The position numbers and the translations under genes were made by a program. The notes under the pieces were generated by a model. That model was not told the origin of the DNA, did not search any database, and saw only the letters and a list, made by a program, of their open reading frames with translations. A stretch of 64,000 nucleotides of DNA from Nematostella vectensis (lineage: Eukaryota > Cnidaria > Anthozoa > Actiniaria > Edwardsiidae), in assembly GCF_932526225.1 (NCBI RefSeq), contig NC_064046.1, positions 6,497,306 to 6,561,305 on the forward strand, written 5' to 3'. Shown here piece by piece: positions 9,641 through 20,659 of this stretch. Position 1 is the first letter of the stretch. Every line of letters begins with the position of its first letter.

Positions 9641-12600
9641 TTTTCCTGTCTTGTGACTGGCGGAGGAAGTGAGATCGCGCGCTTTTATACCCGCGCTCAA
9701 GCTCCGCCTCTTCCGACAAGAAAGCCTTTGTCAGATGTGAGTGGGTGGCCTTGTAGAATCCGCTCCTACAGTCGTGTTTGCTACGCTCCCGCCTCTTTGT
9801 TCGGTTCGGGGATCGCCTTGTCTACTCAAAGCTAACCTGTAGCGCGTGCCTGCGCATTGTTTACGGCCTCGATTCCGTGCTGGTCACCTGTGTGAGTGTC
9901 AGCGTGCTGCGAGTTTTTGTTGTTATCCACACCTTCGTCGCTCTAATTACCTTTTATACTCACCCTAGACACGTGGCTAAAATTTTCATACGCTTTTCAA
10001 AGAAATTTTAGAGTCTTTTTTTGCAAAAACGGGTAGATACTCGCTCGCGTACCTCCATTTCGAAAAAGTTAGCAATAGTATTTTTAAGTGTTTTTAAGTC
10101 ACGGATCATCTAACCAGGAACAAACTCCACTTTTCTTTCGCAGCAATACATAAAGCCTTAAATTCACCTGTATAGCACAGTAACTGAAGCATTGAAAGAG
10201 AATCGTTTCTTTGTTTGAAAATTCAAACTGTTTTTCCATTGTGTTTGCGCGTGTCCTTTGTTTACAGTTTGGAAAAGTTGCCGAAGAGCGAATGCTACAC
10301 TTGTGTCCCGTGTAGCTCTAAATGTTCCCCGCTAGTAGTAGGCGCTGGGCGTTGATTTCACATAAAAAATATTTTGAGCCTAGGATGTGATAAAGTTGCA
10401 ATGCGTTTTTATTATAATGCAAGTGCCCAATTGCAGCAATTGTATCGTCAATCCCTTTGCATGTTTTTATTCTCGAATCGACGGATATTATACTGAATTA
10501 TGTTGTACAAGCGTTGTTCCAGGCGTTCTTCCGTGAAGAATAATAACAAGTTAAGAGGTCGTTATAATGACAAAACGAACTCTTCCAACCAAATCTAGTG
10601 TAATTTTTTCCCTCGACAGGGTAAAAATTACTCTATTGAAATATCCAAACTCGTTGTACGATAAAATATTTTTAAGTATACAACAGTATATCGTGCTCTT
10701 GGGAAACCTTATAAGTGCTAAAAAATAAATATTGATTTGCCATTTGATCGTGACAGCCTCCAGTCTAGTTGAAATTGCTTTTTCTTTCATTTGCTATTTT
10801 AAACTTATTTTGCAGCTCTTGGAAAATACGAGATAGGTCACACCCAAGTCTGTGGCATGATGATGGGGATGGTGTGATACGAATTCTCAAACCCTTGAAA
10901 AGTTAATTATTTTTTAATATTTCTTGTGATTTTTATTTTTATTTTGAAGAAATAAGCGCAAACCATTTTGCCATATCTTAAAGGATTTTATGGCTTTTAA
11001 CTAAATCCGCCAATATCGTTTTCCTATGGTCGAGACAAAATATAACTATCTTCTAGATTTTCACTCATATTTTTTCCACTTGTCTTCAGGGCTTAAAGTA
11101 CGATATCAGCTACGTATAGTACAATATATATCTTAACATGATATTTCAGCACCAATCATTATTTCTTGTTTTCTACCATCTAATGTAATCGTTTTCTTAT
11201 CACACCAGTTAATGGTAGCCTCTTCTAACTACTGTGTATTGGTAACACTTAGGATTTTTGTTCGCTCTTTATATTTCTGATATATCGGTAATCGTTCGCT
11301 GCTCTTTATGTTTTCAACATTGTTTTGTTGGGGACTTGGGGACTCTCGGATTTCTCCGGCTATTTCCTGAACTCGTATAATTAATTCATTTGCGGAAGAG
11401 ATAACTTCTAAAGACCTCATAATGTGAACTTGGGCTATAATTACCGCCTTCTGAAATCAGATATCTTTGAAAAACTGTGTCAAGTTCTCTTTCCCATCGT
11501 TTCTATAATCTTTTGCAACACAGCAGAAAACGGGTCACTTAGAAATAAACACTTTTTGCTACATTGTTTAGCTTATTTATAAACTAGTATTTGCAGGGGT
11601 TTTCCCTGAGATATAAAGAATAAACATAACCTAAGGACCGTAAACAATGGCTCCGGTTTCAGCAGCCCAACAGTGGCGTGTTTGCTCTCTCACCAGGTGT
11701 GTCAAGGGCCGGAAGTGACGAAAGCAGACGTCACGCTACGATCAGAAGACGTCTGGTATTTAGGAAGTTACAAAATCTGCCTTACCCACACCGTGTGGCT
11801 GAGCTTTTATCACTTTAGGCTTCCGGGGTGTTTATAATTAGGCGGTCTTGAAACTCTCCTGCAAGGCTGTAAAGACGTTTTGTTTAACTTTATTTGAGTA
11901 TTTAAAAATGGGGAACCAAAACAATGCAGAACCAAACTGATTTTAGTTTTCCATTTGAATCCTCATTACACAACAGACCAGCATCATCCCATAGGGTCCA
12001 GAGAGCATAACTGATTACTTAAATCATTTTTTATCGAAAAATGGGAGCTTTATCTGTCATACAACCCAAATGGTCGAAGACACAGCGTACTTTGCGAGAC
12101 CATTGGGAGCGTCCGCAAAGTACACTGGATCTTCGAGCATGCGCAACCCACAGCGGTGTTTTAATACGCAAATTAGCCAAGTAACGCAAGTGTATGTAAC
12201 ATGTTTATTTCAGACTCTTCCCTTTTCTCTCATAATCCATCCAGCGTCCAATTTGAACCATAACTAAAAAGGCAGACTCGAATGAAAATTCTGGGTGAAA
12301 AGAAATAGTTTGCCTCTCAGGTTGAGATTCAAAAGCAATCAGAAATTCAAGACTACTGTCGAAATTTCACTTGATTCGCCTACTTGCTCGAGGCATTTAC
12401 AACCTTGGTTGAGCCAATTGAGAATTTGTAACACTTTGATACTTGTAGTACCCATAATAACCTCTTTATTTTGCTCGAAAATCCTCAAGATTTCATAGAC
12501 CAATATTTAACAAGGTTTACGTTACCAATGCCCCTAGGGAGCCCTTCTTTTTTTGCAGGAGGAGGAATACCATATGTTTAATATGGAATATTTTTCTTTT

Positions 12601-13660
12601 TGTTTTTCGCCAAAGAAAACACACACACAATTATAACTTGTATATTGGAAGTGTTACGTACTAGTGTAGAATGGAAGGGAAAAAGAGGGAGAGAGAGTTC
12701 TCAAAAACTGCGATCGCGATATAAACGCGTTCAGCTATCGCTGCCTGCAAAAAGAGCTCTTGTATCTAACTTAATTTTGTTTTGTGACGTCATCATTTAT
12801 AGTTTAGCGCTAGACACTAGAGATATACACGAAAATACCTATTTGCTGATAACAGTGTTTTGGTCTATTTATGCATTTTATCCCCTTAAGATTAATGTAT
12901 CACGTCATACTTTTGGGTGAAATGTCAGACTTCATCAAGATGACCGTTAAAAAGCATCTTTTATAAACTTTTCCCTTTCATTGGATAGTGTTAATGATCT
13001 TGTTTCGAGTAAACCTTTGTTATTTCTCAACATATAAACAATTTTCCTCATATCATTTAGGATTTTCTCAGAAAAGAATAATATCAATACTTCTTATCAT
13101 TTTTGGAACTAAGTTTCGAAGCATTTTGAACATTTTGAATAAGTGATCAAGATTATTTCAGTCCCTAGTAAAAGAGGCTTAAAGTAATTTGATTTCTTAT
13201 ATAATGCTAATTTCCTCTTCATGCCAAGGATTTGCATTCGGATGTTGCGCAGACTTCAAAGATCAGGGGCTTTCAAAAGATATACATAATATCTATAGAT
13301 AAGAAGCAAATTTACGAAACATTAATTTCTCATTTTTGTAGAATAAAATTAAATTGCTCCATCTGTATATATTTCTTTGTTTGGGGTCAGTAGCTGGCCT
13401 GGCTAAAATAGGCGACAGTTTAGCCAGGCCTTTAGTGCAGAGCTCCGTAGAGAAAAGCCAGAAGGCTTTTATAGAGTTTAAGATTGGTCGAAAACACATC
13501 ATTGAAGTAAACACAGTATATTTATTAGCCTTTTGTTATAGCGAAACGAAAAACAAGGGAGGATTAGATAGGTTTTTGAAGTGATGAATTTTGAAAATTT
13601 GTTGTTGTTCGCGCGCGCACCTGAATGACGCCATTTCCAATGAGCGCGCGCACGTTGTTT
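9641..13660. other. Rab upstream region and intergenic DNA
   Basis: The first ~200 bp are GC-richer and could hold the Rab promoter (minus strand), but no core element is clear. The rest has only short ORFs without recognisable domains. A small hairpin ggcctggctaaa...tttagccaggcc occurs at about 13396-13432, and a block rich in gcgcgc around aatgacgccatt occurs at 13607-13653 and again at about 15258-15312. Confidence 0.4.
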
Positions 13661-13668
13661 TGAATGTT

Positions 13669-13906
13669 ATTAGAGAGCTTAAGCTTAAGCTTAAGTCAAC
13701 ACGAACGGCATCAAAAACGGCGCGCGCTCTGACGAATTTTTGGAAAAAACGGCGTTGACGTCCGTGACCGCGCGCGTAGAACGTAAAAATAGGGAAAATG
13801 CCGTTCTAGATTTCCTGTCACGGACGTCAACGCCGTTTTCCAGCAATTCGTGAGCGCGCGCGCCGTTTTTGATGCCGTTCGTGTTGACTTGCTTAAGCTC
13901 TCTAAT
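13669..13906. mobile_element. GC-rich fold-back element (MITE) flanked by TA
   Basis: A near-perfect palindrome about 238 bp long. The arms run attagagagcttaagc...tcaacacgaacggcatcaaaaacggcgcgcgc, and the other half repeats this in reverse. TA dinucleotides bound both ends (13671-13672 and 13903-13904). Each arm holds a TGACGTCC/GGACGTCA block. There is no coding capacity. It is probably a non-autonomous TA-targeting transposon; family unknown. Confidence 0.75.
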
Positions 13907-14170
13907 TTTTTAGGGGGGGGGCGGCTGACACCCTGTCCATGAGCACTTGCGCGTGGTTTTCTAAGTTAGCAGCAAAAAACGCGCGAAATTCGCGGGAAAA
14001 ATCCGTCCAAATGCATCGAAGAAAATGTCAAATTATCCTTATGTGTAAAACAAGTAAAATGAGACCTAAGGAATTAAAGTCGGAATCACAAGCTAGCTCA
14101 TGTTTGTGTTTTTTTCATACATTATGTAATAATGGTGAGTAGATTTTTGTTATGAGTTTTGAGGTGCAAA

Positions 14171-14614
14171 CTAAGACTCCGAAACATTGCCCCGCCGTCT
14201 TGTTTGTTTACATTGTTGTGAATTTAAAAGAACATTTATTTGAAGATGGATAATGATTTTGTAGTAGTTACAGTTGATTTCTTGATTTGCTCGCTGTCTC
14301 TGTTCACTGTCTTCTCGTTCTTTTTGCGCATATTGTATGGCAGCCTGAAGTTTTGCGTTAGCGGAATCTGCGTCCTCTAACTCCTTCTCTACGCTTTCGC
14401 CCCATTGTCCTATTTCTTTCTCGCTCTCGCCCTTCGCGAATTTCTTTTCTTCTAGCTGCTCTTTGGTATCACTCACCGCATTAATCCCGTTCGTGATAGA
14501 GTTGTAATGTCGCTCCAAGGCTTGTTTATCCTTTGTCAGGACATCGTTTGTTTTCAGCACTCGAAATCTCAACGTTTTAAGCTTCGCTTCTAACTCCTTA
14601 GTTAGCTTCTCCAT
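14171..14614 (-). CDS. Coiled-coil protein, unrecognised; possible exon or gene fragment
   Basis: A 147-residue ORF. Residues 1 to about 115 are highly charged (Lys/Glu-rich) with heptad-like spacing (MEKLTKELEAKLKTLRFRV, later EQLEEKKF and QKEREDSEQRQRANQEI), so a long coiled coil is likely. After NQEINCNYYK the composition changes to ordinary translated non-coding sequence, so the true end or a splice donor (AACTGTAAC) may lie there. The coding part of this tail falls in a 107-bp block duplicated upstream of the ATG. I cannot name a family. It could be a gene fragment, a retro-copy, or an ORF of an unknown element. Confidence 0.45.
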   Translation of the reverse strand: MEKLTKELEAKLKTLRFRVLKTNDVLTKDKQALERHYNSITNGINAVSDTKEQLEEKKFAKGESEKEIGQWGESVEKELEDADSANAKLQAAIQYAQKEREDSEQRQRANQEINCNYYKIIIHLQINVLLNSQQCKQTRRRGNVSES

Positions 14615-14794
14615 CTTGACAAATCTGTTCTTATCCGCTAGGTTCTTGCTGTTTAAGCCGTGTGTCCCTTCGTGGTCGCCACTTTGTGTTGTGAATTTAA
14701 AAGAACATTTATTTGAAGATGGATAATGATTTTGTAGTAGTTACAGTTGATTTCTTGATTTGCTCGCTGTCTCTGTTCACTGTCTTCTCGTTCT
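14215..14794. repeat. 107-bp direct duplication (14215-14321 and 14688-14794)
   Basis: The two copies run from gttgtgaatttaaaag to cttctcgttct with a constant offset of 473 bp and no indels that I can see. They bracket the coding part of the coiled-coil ORF. This is compatible with a collapsed tandem array or terminal direct repeats. Confidence 0.85.
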
Positions 14795-14799
14795 ATCGT

Positions 14800-15640
14800 T
14801 CTGTCGTACCAGCGTGTTTTATACCGTTTTATCAGGAAAAGGCTAGGGGTCTATTTACACAGCTGCAACAAGTATCTATTGTGATCAACTAATCTCTTAA
14901 TTAAAAATAGTTTAGATAATTAGATCTCAGGAATAATTTACATAATCACGATTGCTCAATCTCCGACAACATTTTTGTAAGACAAATATTTCGTGGGACT
15001 CTCTATTCTAATACTTTAGCTAGTTCGATTCTTCAGGCCTTTAGTAAATTATTAATCGGGGTCTACCTCTAAACTAGTTGCACGAAGGCTGTCTTAGCTT
15101 TTGATTGACTAAAATAACATATCAAGCACAGATTTGATGAGGATTTGCCAGAAGAATAATTAGACTACAACTAAGCCTTGAGGTCTAGAAATATTTTTCC
15201 AACTTTGGCTAAAAAATGTGGTTATTATCGTAGGTGTATTTTATTTTTCAAACTGTCTGCGCGCGCTTCACGGGCAATAAAAAATGACGCCATTCCCGGC
15301 GCGCGCGCACGCTATTTTTTAAATATTCGTTATTTTGTAGTCCTTTTTAGCTGTAGGAAACAAATTTCTCGTAACCATCAGTGCAATCTTTACCAAGAAA
15401 AATGAAAATACAGTATAAAAGGCATAGGTATTGTAATTAAATCGTTAAATCGTCCGGGATTGAGTAATGAAAGCCCGTGTGAGAAGGCCGTGGATTTGAA
15501 AGGCAAAGAAAACATCTCTTTTCAAATTTAAATCTTGAATTTTAATTGTCAAGGCATTCGGCGATAATCAAGCTAGTTTCTTCCCATTTCTATTCCATCT
15601 TGCTCTTACGGCCTTCATGACTATGATCATCTGCGCTCCA
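14800..15640. other. Non-coding stretch
   Basis: No recognised gene. A gcgcgc-rich block around aatgacgccatt at 15258-15312 resembles 13607-13653. Confidence 0.45.
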
Positions 15641-15728
15641 TCAAGACGCGCGACGGTTGATGATATGCTTTGACGAAGTGCATCATGGGAAGGGTGTCTT
15701 ACCCCATGGTCCGCAACAATACCGGCGG

Positions 15729-16922
15729 CAATTTACAACAGGTAAATGGGAGTACGGTGGAGAGCCATTAGAATGTGTAGACGAATACACATATCAAGGT
15801 CTGAAGTTTCATTTCTCGTGAAATTTTAAAAGTACCCTAAAAAGTCTATACAACAAAGCCACACGTGTATACCACTGTATTTTAAACCGTCTGTCAAATG
15901 TTGAAAATGTGTCAATACAAGTACTGTTGAAATTGTTTTCGTCACTCGTTGTACCAGTATTACTGTACGGTTGTGAAATTTGGGGTACATGTCTTTTAGG
16001 AAGGGCTTCATCGTATGAAATTTTTTAGACTAAATTTTTCAAAGTATCCAATGATTTCTAAAAACTACAACTGAAGTTTTTCAAGCGTATACTAGGAGTC
16101 CACTCAAAAACTACAAATTTAACAATATATGGAGAACTGGGAAAAGCCCCACTAATAGTACAAATTTCTTTCCTGGTGGCAAAATATTGGTGCCGAATAA
16201 AAAGTAGGATATATGAAAACACCTTAGTGGGGGAAACGGCGAAGATCAGCCTTTCTTCAACATCTAATGTCCCTGTAAGGTTTATCTATTCCCTATTTGC
16301 TTGGTGTGATTTAAAGACACTACAGGAAATAGATATTGAAGGCCAACAAATTCATACCCTAGGAAAATATATTAAGAAAGTACTATATAAAAGTTATGCA
16401 ACATTTTGGAAAACCCTGGCACAGTTAAATCAAAATATTGGAAAGCTACGCACTTATTGCAAGATCAAGACAAATTTTAAACTGGAAAAATATTTATCAG
16501 AAGCTAATGTTAGACACCGACAATCTATGACTAGATTGCGTGTCTCGGCACACAAACTAGCAATTGAAACAGGCCGCTATAAAAATTTACCTTATGAATT
16601 AAGGATTTGTGTAAAATGTGAAAAAAATAAGGTTGGGGATGAGTACCATACCTTAATGGAATGCGACTATGTCAATGATATACGTCGAGTATTTTTTAAT
16701 GATCTATTTGCAATCAATAACTCTTTCAAAATGTTAAGGCCAAAATACCTTTTTTTGTATATTATGAGCTTAACAGATGACTCCATTACGAGCCTAGTCC
16801 TGAAATTTTGTGATGATGTAATTAAATATTATGAATAGAGGATAGGCATATAGGCCAACCTACTTTGAATATTATCTTAATATACTTGTATTGGTATTTA
16901 TTGGAATAAAGTTATTATTATT
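15729..16922 (+). pseudogene. LINE (non-LTR retrotransposon) 3' fragment, RT thumb to 3' end
   Basis: The plus strand reads LECVDEYTYQGLKF, then LYNKATRVYHCILNRLSN, LLYGCEIWG and FFKRILGVHSKTTNL. These are typical of the region after the catalytic RT core of LINEs. The frame is interrupted by stops at about 15820 and 16025. The last 220 residues are open (16176-16838) and hold RLRVSAHKLAIETGRY and CVKCEKNK....H.LMEC, the Cys/His-containing end common in LINE proteins. The copy ends with aataaagttattattatt, a LINE-like 3' tail. It is 5'-truncated and without endonuclease or RT active site. Confidence 0.85.
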
Positions 16923-17308
16923 CAAACGAGCGCGCGCTGTGTTTGCATTCTTAATGACAATTTTTGCTCTTTTTTTTTGTATTGTAGAGAATTGACTTCG
17001 AACACTTTCCCGAATATGTCTGATAGTTCTTTAACAATCTCTTGTACTTTACAGATGTCGTAGTTTGTCGTACGGCTTATACTTTTTGCTTTGTTTTCTT
17101 CTGGCAGTTTTAGAGGTCTTCACTCAATGAAGTCTAGCTTTGAATGGCGACGACCTGCGGGAGAGCTATCCCTTTTATAGCGCCCGTGATCGTGTTTAAC
17201 CATGTTTATTGCATTATTTTAACCCTATTTTAAGTTATACTTACTAAAGCACTTAACTGAACGTATTTATTTAAGCTTATTATAAGTATAAACCTTACCT
17301 AACTAGTA

Positions 17309-17352
17309 ATCTCTACAAGCCTGTTTCGTGGTTGCCCACTCATCAGGAGATT
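17309..17352 (-). ncRNA. Hammerhead ribozyme, type I, third copy
   Basis: On the minus strand, stem I (AATCTC/GAGATT, 6 bp) encloses CTGATGA, stem II GTGG-GCAA-CCAC, GAA, stem III ACAGGCTTGT and cleavage after GTA. The core is identical to the 3.05-kb motifs, but stem I differs on both strands while keeping pairing (TCCC/GGGA there). Only a short palindrome-free segment is left here. It is probably another Penelope-like terminal remnant. Confidence 0.85.
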
Positions 17353-17543
17353 TATTAAGAATATATTACTACCATCACTTATATACTATCTATGTATAAA
17401 ATTAACATAAAAATAGGGCGCGAAATTTGAATGGCTGTTATGATGAAATTGAATAGTTCAGCTGTTGCATAGCAAGGCTCTGTTCCTGTGGCGGCACGAA
17501 GATACTAGCTCGTTACGCTTGTTTAAAGTTGATAGCTTGGGTT

Positions 17544-17856
17544 CCTCGATCAACTTTACTCGTTTTGGATCCCATTCGGATTCAAAATTGCGGGCGCTGG
17601 AGAAAGCGGGAAATCTAAAAGAGACGTCTTAAAAAGGTGGCAACGCAGCCTAGAGATGCCTGGGGCGAGGCTACTGCCTGCTTATCTGCAGTTTGTAGCT
17701 TTTATGCAAATACTATACATGTGGAAGCTAGGCCGCGTGTAGTCTAGTACTAAGAATAGCGCAACGCAACAATCCATAGAAGAAGAAAACATATAACAAA
17801 AATATGGAAAAGCTTGAAGTAACGACTTTCATCACTTATTCTAGTAAAATCTAACA
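17544..17856. repeat. 313-bp direct repeat, copy 1
   Basis: It starts cctcgatcaactttactcg and ends tagtaaaatctaaca. It reappears at 18555-18867 with a constant offset of 1011 bp, and I read no differences. It has no TG...CA ends, so it is not an obvious LTR. Confidence 0.9.
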
Positions 17857-17953
17857 TCTAGGTTATCCCAACCCGCGCATTAATGGGGAGGACAATAACC
17901 AGGATCCCAGGCCTGTAATACGGTTACGCCACGCACAGCTCGCCGAGATTGTG

Positions 17954-18086
17954 GACTAATAATAAAATATCTTTTTAAATTGGCTGGTGGCTAGGAGCCA
18001 ATGAAAACTTACCTAAGATGTTTTCGCGCAAAAAAAAACTTTTCAAGTTATTTCGTGCTTTCCTTAGGTACAAAATGTAGTTTGGG
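17954..18086. repeat. Dispersed repeat shared with the 42.3-kb MITE interior
   Basis: The block gactaataataaaata...ggctggtggctaggagccaa...acaaaatgtagtttgg matches 42317-42450. Here it lacks the inverted ends of that element. Confidence 0.75.
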
Positions 18087-18107
18087 CATCACACTTTACA
18101 CTTTACA

Positions 18108-18132
18108 CCTAACCCTAACCCTAACCCTAAGG
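18108..18132 (-). repeat. Short interstitial telomere-like tract
   Basis: About four units of CCCTAA on the plus strand (TTAGGG on the minus strand). It is too short to be a chromosome end and lies between the two 313-bp repeats. Confidence 0.85.
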
Positions 18133-18554
18133 TGAGCTCCCTATGTACATAGCCACACGCTGAGGCTTGATATTCCCCTTCATGGTGGAGCCCGAGGCGC
18201 CGTAAAGACACAAGAAGAAGTAAGCAAAATATTTAAAGGGTTATTGGCATTTAATAATTAGCATACCTGTCCACGGTTATGCCCTTTTTGACTTATTTTG
18301 CCACCACGTTCTTTCTGCATTTTCATTGTGCTTTTTATGCATTTTTAAGGGTTTTGTCTATCTATTTATCCCAGCTGTTACTAACATTAGAGAAATACTT
18401 TTCAGACGCAATTCTAAAAGAAAGGAATGGCTGCTGGTAGCCTGTTGATATAATTTGAAACTTCTCGGGTATTTGTTGATTTTTAATTCTTGCTTCTCAT
18501 CTTCTTATGCAAGACAAGAATTTGCCCCGTTTGAGTTTGAATATTGCAAAATTG

Positions 18555-18867
18555 CCTCGATCAACTTTACTCGTTTTGGATCCCATTCGGATTCAAAATT
18601 GCGGGCGCTGGAGAAAGCGGGAAATCTAAAAGAGACGTCTTAAAAAGGTGGCAACGCAGCCTAGAGATGCCTGGGGCGAGGCTACTGCCTGCTTATCTGC
18701 AGTTTGTAGCTTTTATGCAAATACTATACATGTGGAAGCTAGGCCGCGTGTAGTCTAGTACTAAGAATAGCGCAACGCAACAATCCATAGAAGAAGAAAA
18801 CATATAACAAAAATATGGAAAAGCTTGAAGTAACGACTTTCATCACTTATTCTAGTAAAATCTAACA
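18555..18867. repeat. 313-bp direct repeat, copy 2
   Basis: The second copy of 17544-17856. An ORF here contains GAGESGKS, which recalls the G-alpha P-loop, but nothing around it fits a GTPase. Confidence 0.9.
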
Positions 18868-18869
18868 AA

Positions 18870-19330
18870 CATTACCCCTAGTACAATAAAGCTGTTCTTT
18901 TAAGGGTATTAGAATTTACCCCAAAAACGTTTGTAGTGTTTTTGTTGTTGTAACGATCGCTAACTCTAGATCCTTTTGTAAGGAAGCAAAGACTGGCAGA
19001 AAAAATCGCCACATCCTTCGGGAAAAAGAATCGAGCAGCAAGCCTGTCCTGGAAAAAAAATCGAGCAAAAAATTAGCCACTTCTCCCGTCAAATATCAAA
19101 TGGTCCGTCTCTAACTAATATAGGATCTTTGTGTTGTTGTTGTTTCCATGTTTTGTTGTTGTTCTGTCTGTGGTGTCATGTTGCATTCATTTTTTCTATG
19201 AGATGATGATGGAGTGTTCATAATGACCAGTGTCTTTACTTCTGCTCATTATGTGCTGCAAGCTAATTCCATTTTTGCTCTGATAATACACGCGTTCTCC
19301 CAAGGCGACATTTCAAAGATATAATAGAAA
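18870..19330. other. Non-coding stretch
   Basis: No gene, RNA or repeat recognised. Confidence 0.45.
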
Positions 19331-19339
19331 AGCCTGCAT

Positions 19340-20004
19340 GTCGTACAAGATAGCATACATTACTAAAATGCTTATCGGGTAATAGCATAGAAAAGACGCC
19401 ACAGTCTTACAATAGACAAAGTCACTGTGAGTCTTCTTGTGTTTGGAGATGCTCTCTTTGGCTGGGGAAGGATTTATTTGATCTGACATTGATCCAGATG
19501 GCTAAATAACAGTACATGGTCACAACAACACCAATACAACAAATTGCACATTTTTCGTCGTTAATATAAAACACGGGTTTGGTGTATTTTTTTTTTATTA
19601 TTATTAGTGAATGTAGGTTTGCGAAAAGAGACACTATCCAAGGATTGGCAATCCATAAAATGTAGTGTTTGTTTTGCAGTAAGCGATGCTTAAATGGAGA
19701 AAAAATTGCGTAAACTCTATATCAGCTGCAATTGCCGTGAAAGAATATAGCGACCCATCTACGGCAATAAAGTTCAGCAAAAAAGATGTTTTTTTACCAT
19801 ATCATCGCTAAAGATGTTCGACTTTTTAGAAGGTTCCACTGCAGATGTCAAGCCAACCATCAGATCAGCCACTGTGAGGTTGACAAGACGGTAGCGTGAC
19901 TTCTTAATGCGAAATGTCTTGCTCAGGAATACGGCAAGTGCTAGTGAGTTAACAATCACAACGAGAGTTGCCTCAACTAGCTGAGCAGGTGCGATCATCA
20001 ACAA
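19340..20004 (-). pseudogene. Rhodopsin-class GPCR pseudogene
   Basis: Reading the minus strand from 20004 down, a TM1-like segment (LVEATLVVIVNSLALAVFL) is followed by RYRLVNLTVADLMVG, the canonical TM2 with its Asp. After a break come YRVYAIFSPFKHR (the end of TM3 plus intracellular loop 2, with the DRY region decayed), a TM4-like WIANPWIVSLFANL, then TM5 ICCIGVVVTMYCYLAIWI with RSNKSFPSQ. Remnants of TM6 follow beyond a stop. Frameshifts and stops separate the segments, so this copy is dead. It may be a decayed retrocopy. The 5' end abuts a LINE fragment. Confidence 0.75.
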
Positions 20005-20033
20005 AGATCATCCCCATCCTCGAGTAAGGTTCG

Positions 20034-20656
20034 GTGGCAAAGTCTCCATATACCAAGAGGGATATTAGCACGCTGACGCTGGAATCTGTCCAGCAGAAAG
20101 CCGCACGCTTTACTACAACAGGGGATTATCAAAGATCAAGTAGCGTCACTCAAATGATTAAAGTGCTAGGCTGGCAGTCACTCCAACATCGAAGAATAGT
20201 TAGTGACCTCGCACTTTTTTATAAGATAAACTCCGGCCTTGTCAAAATTGATTTTCCACCTGATATTCCACCTAAGCCTGTTGCCTACATCACAATAGCC
20301 AGTGCCTGTAATACCAATTTTCACTCCCGGCTAAAATTAATACTTTTCAATTCTCCTTCCACTCGCGCACTATTCCCATCTGGAATGCTCTACCACAGGC
20401 AATTTTTTTCCTGTCTACCATCTGTAGCCAACTTTGTGGCGGCCTTACCTAGTGAGCTAATCCGATGATGGTCTTTATTCGTGTTTGTTGTTTGCTTGTC
20501 ATTACATGTCACGTTAAGTATGCGCATCGCGAGTATTTTTCTTGTATTATCATTGTTTTGTTGTGGTCGCCCTGTTATCTTTCTCACGCGTCAGCCTCCG
20601 TACATTGCCGGATTAGCTCGCTAGAGGCAATTAAGTTATTTAAAGTTAAAGTTTGA
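20034..20656 (+). pseudogene. LINE 3'-terminal fragment, second family
   Basis: The 144-residue ORF (20034-20468) reads TLESVQQKAARFTTTGDYQRSSSV followed by LGWQSLQHRRIVSDLALFYKI. This is the well-known C-terminal segment of CR1/L2-like LINE RT proteins, after which such proteins end near FFSCLPSVANFVAALP. The last residues of this type (SLEAIKLFKVKV) appear further on at about 20620-20656 after an inserted stretch of about 150 bp. No RT catalytic core is present. It is inserted beside the GPCR pseudogene. Confidence 0.75.
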
Positions 20657-20659
20657 ATC

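Noticed and set aside
18108-18132. Chromosome end
   Set aside because: Only about four telomeric units, with tens of kilobases of ordinary sequence on both sides.
18544-18753. GAGESGKS string like the G-alpha P-loop
   Set aside because: No other G-alpha sequence around it. The same DNA is part of the 313-bp repeat.
17544-18867. 313-bp repeats as LTRs of a TRIM element
   Set aside because: No TG...CA ends, no target duplication and no primer-binding site were seen.
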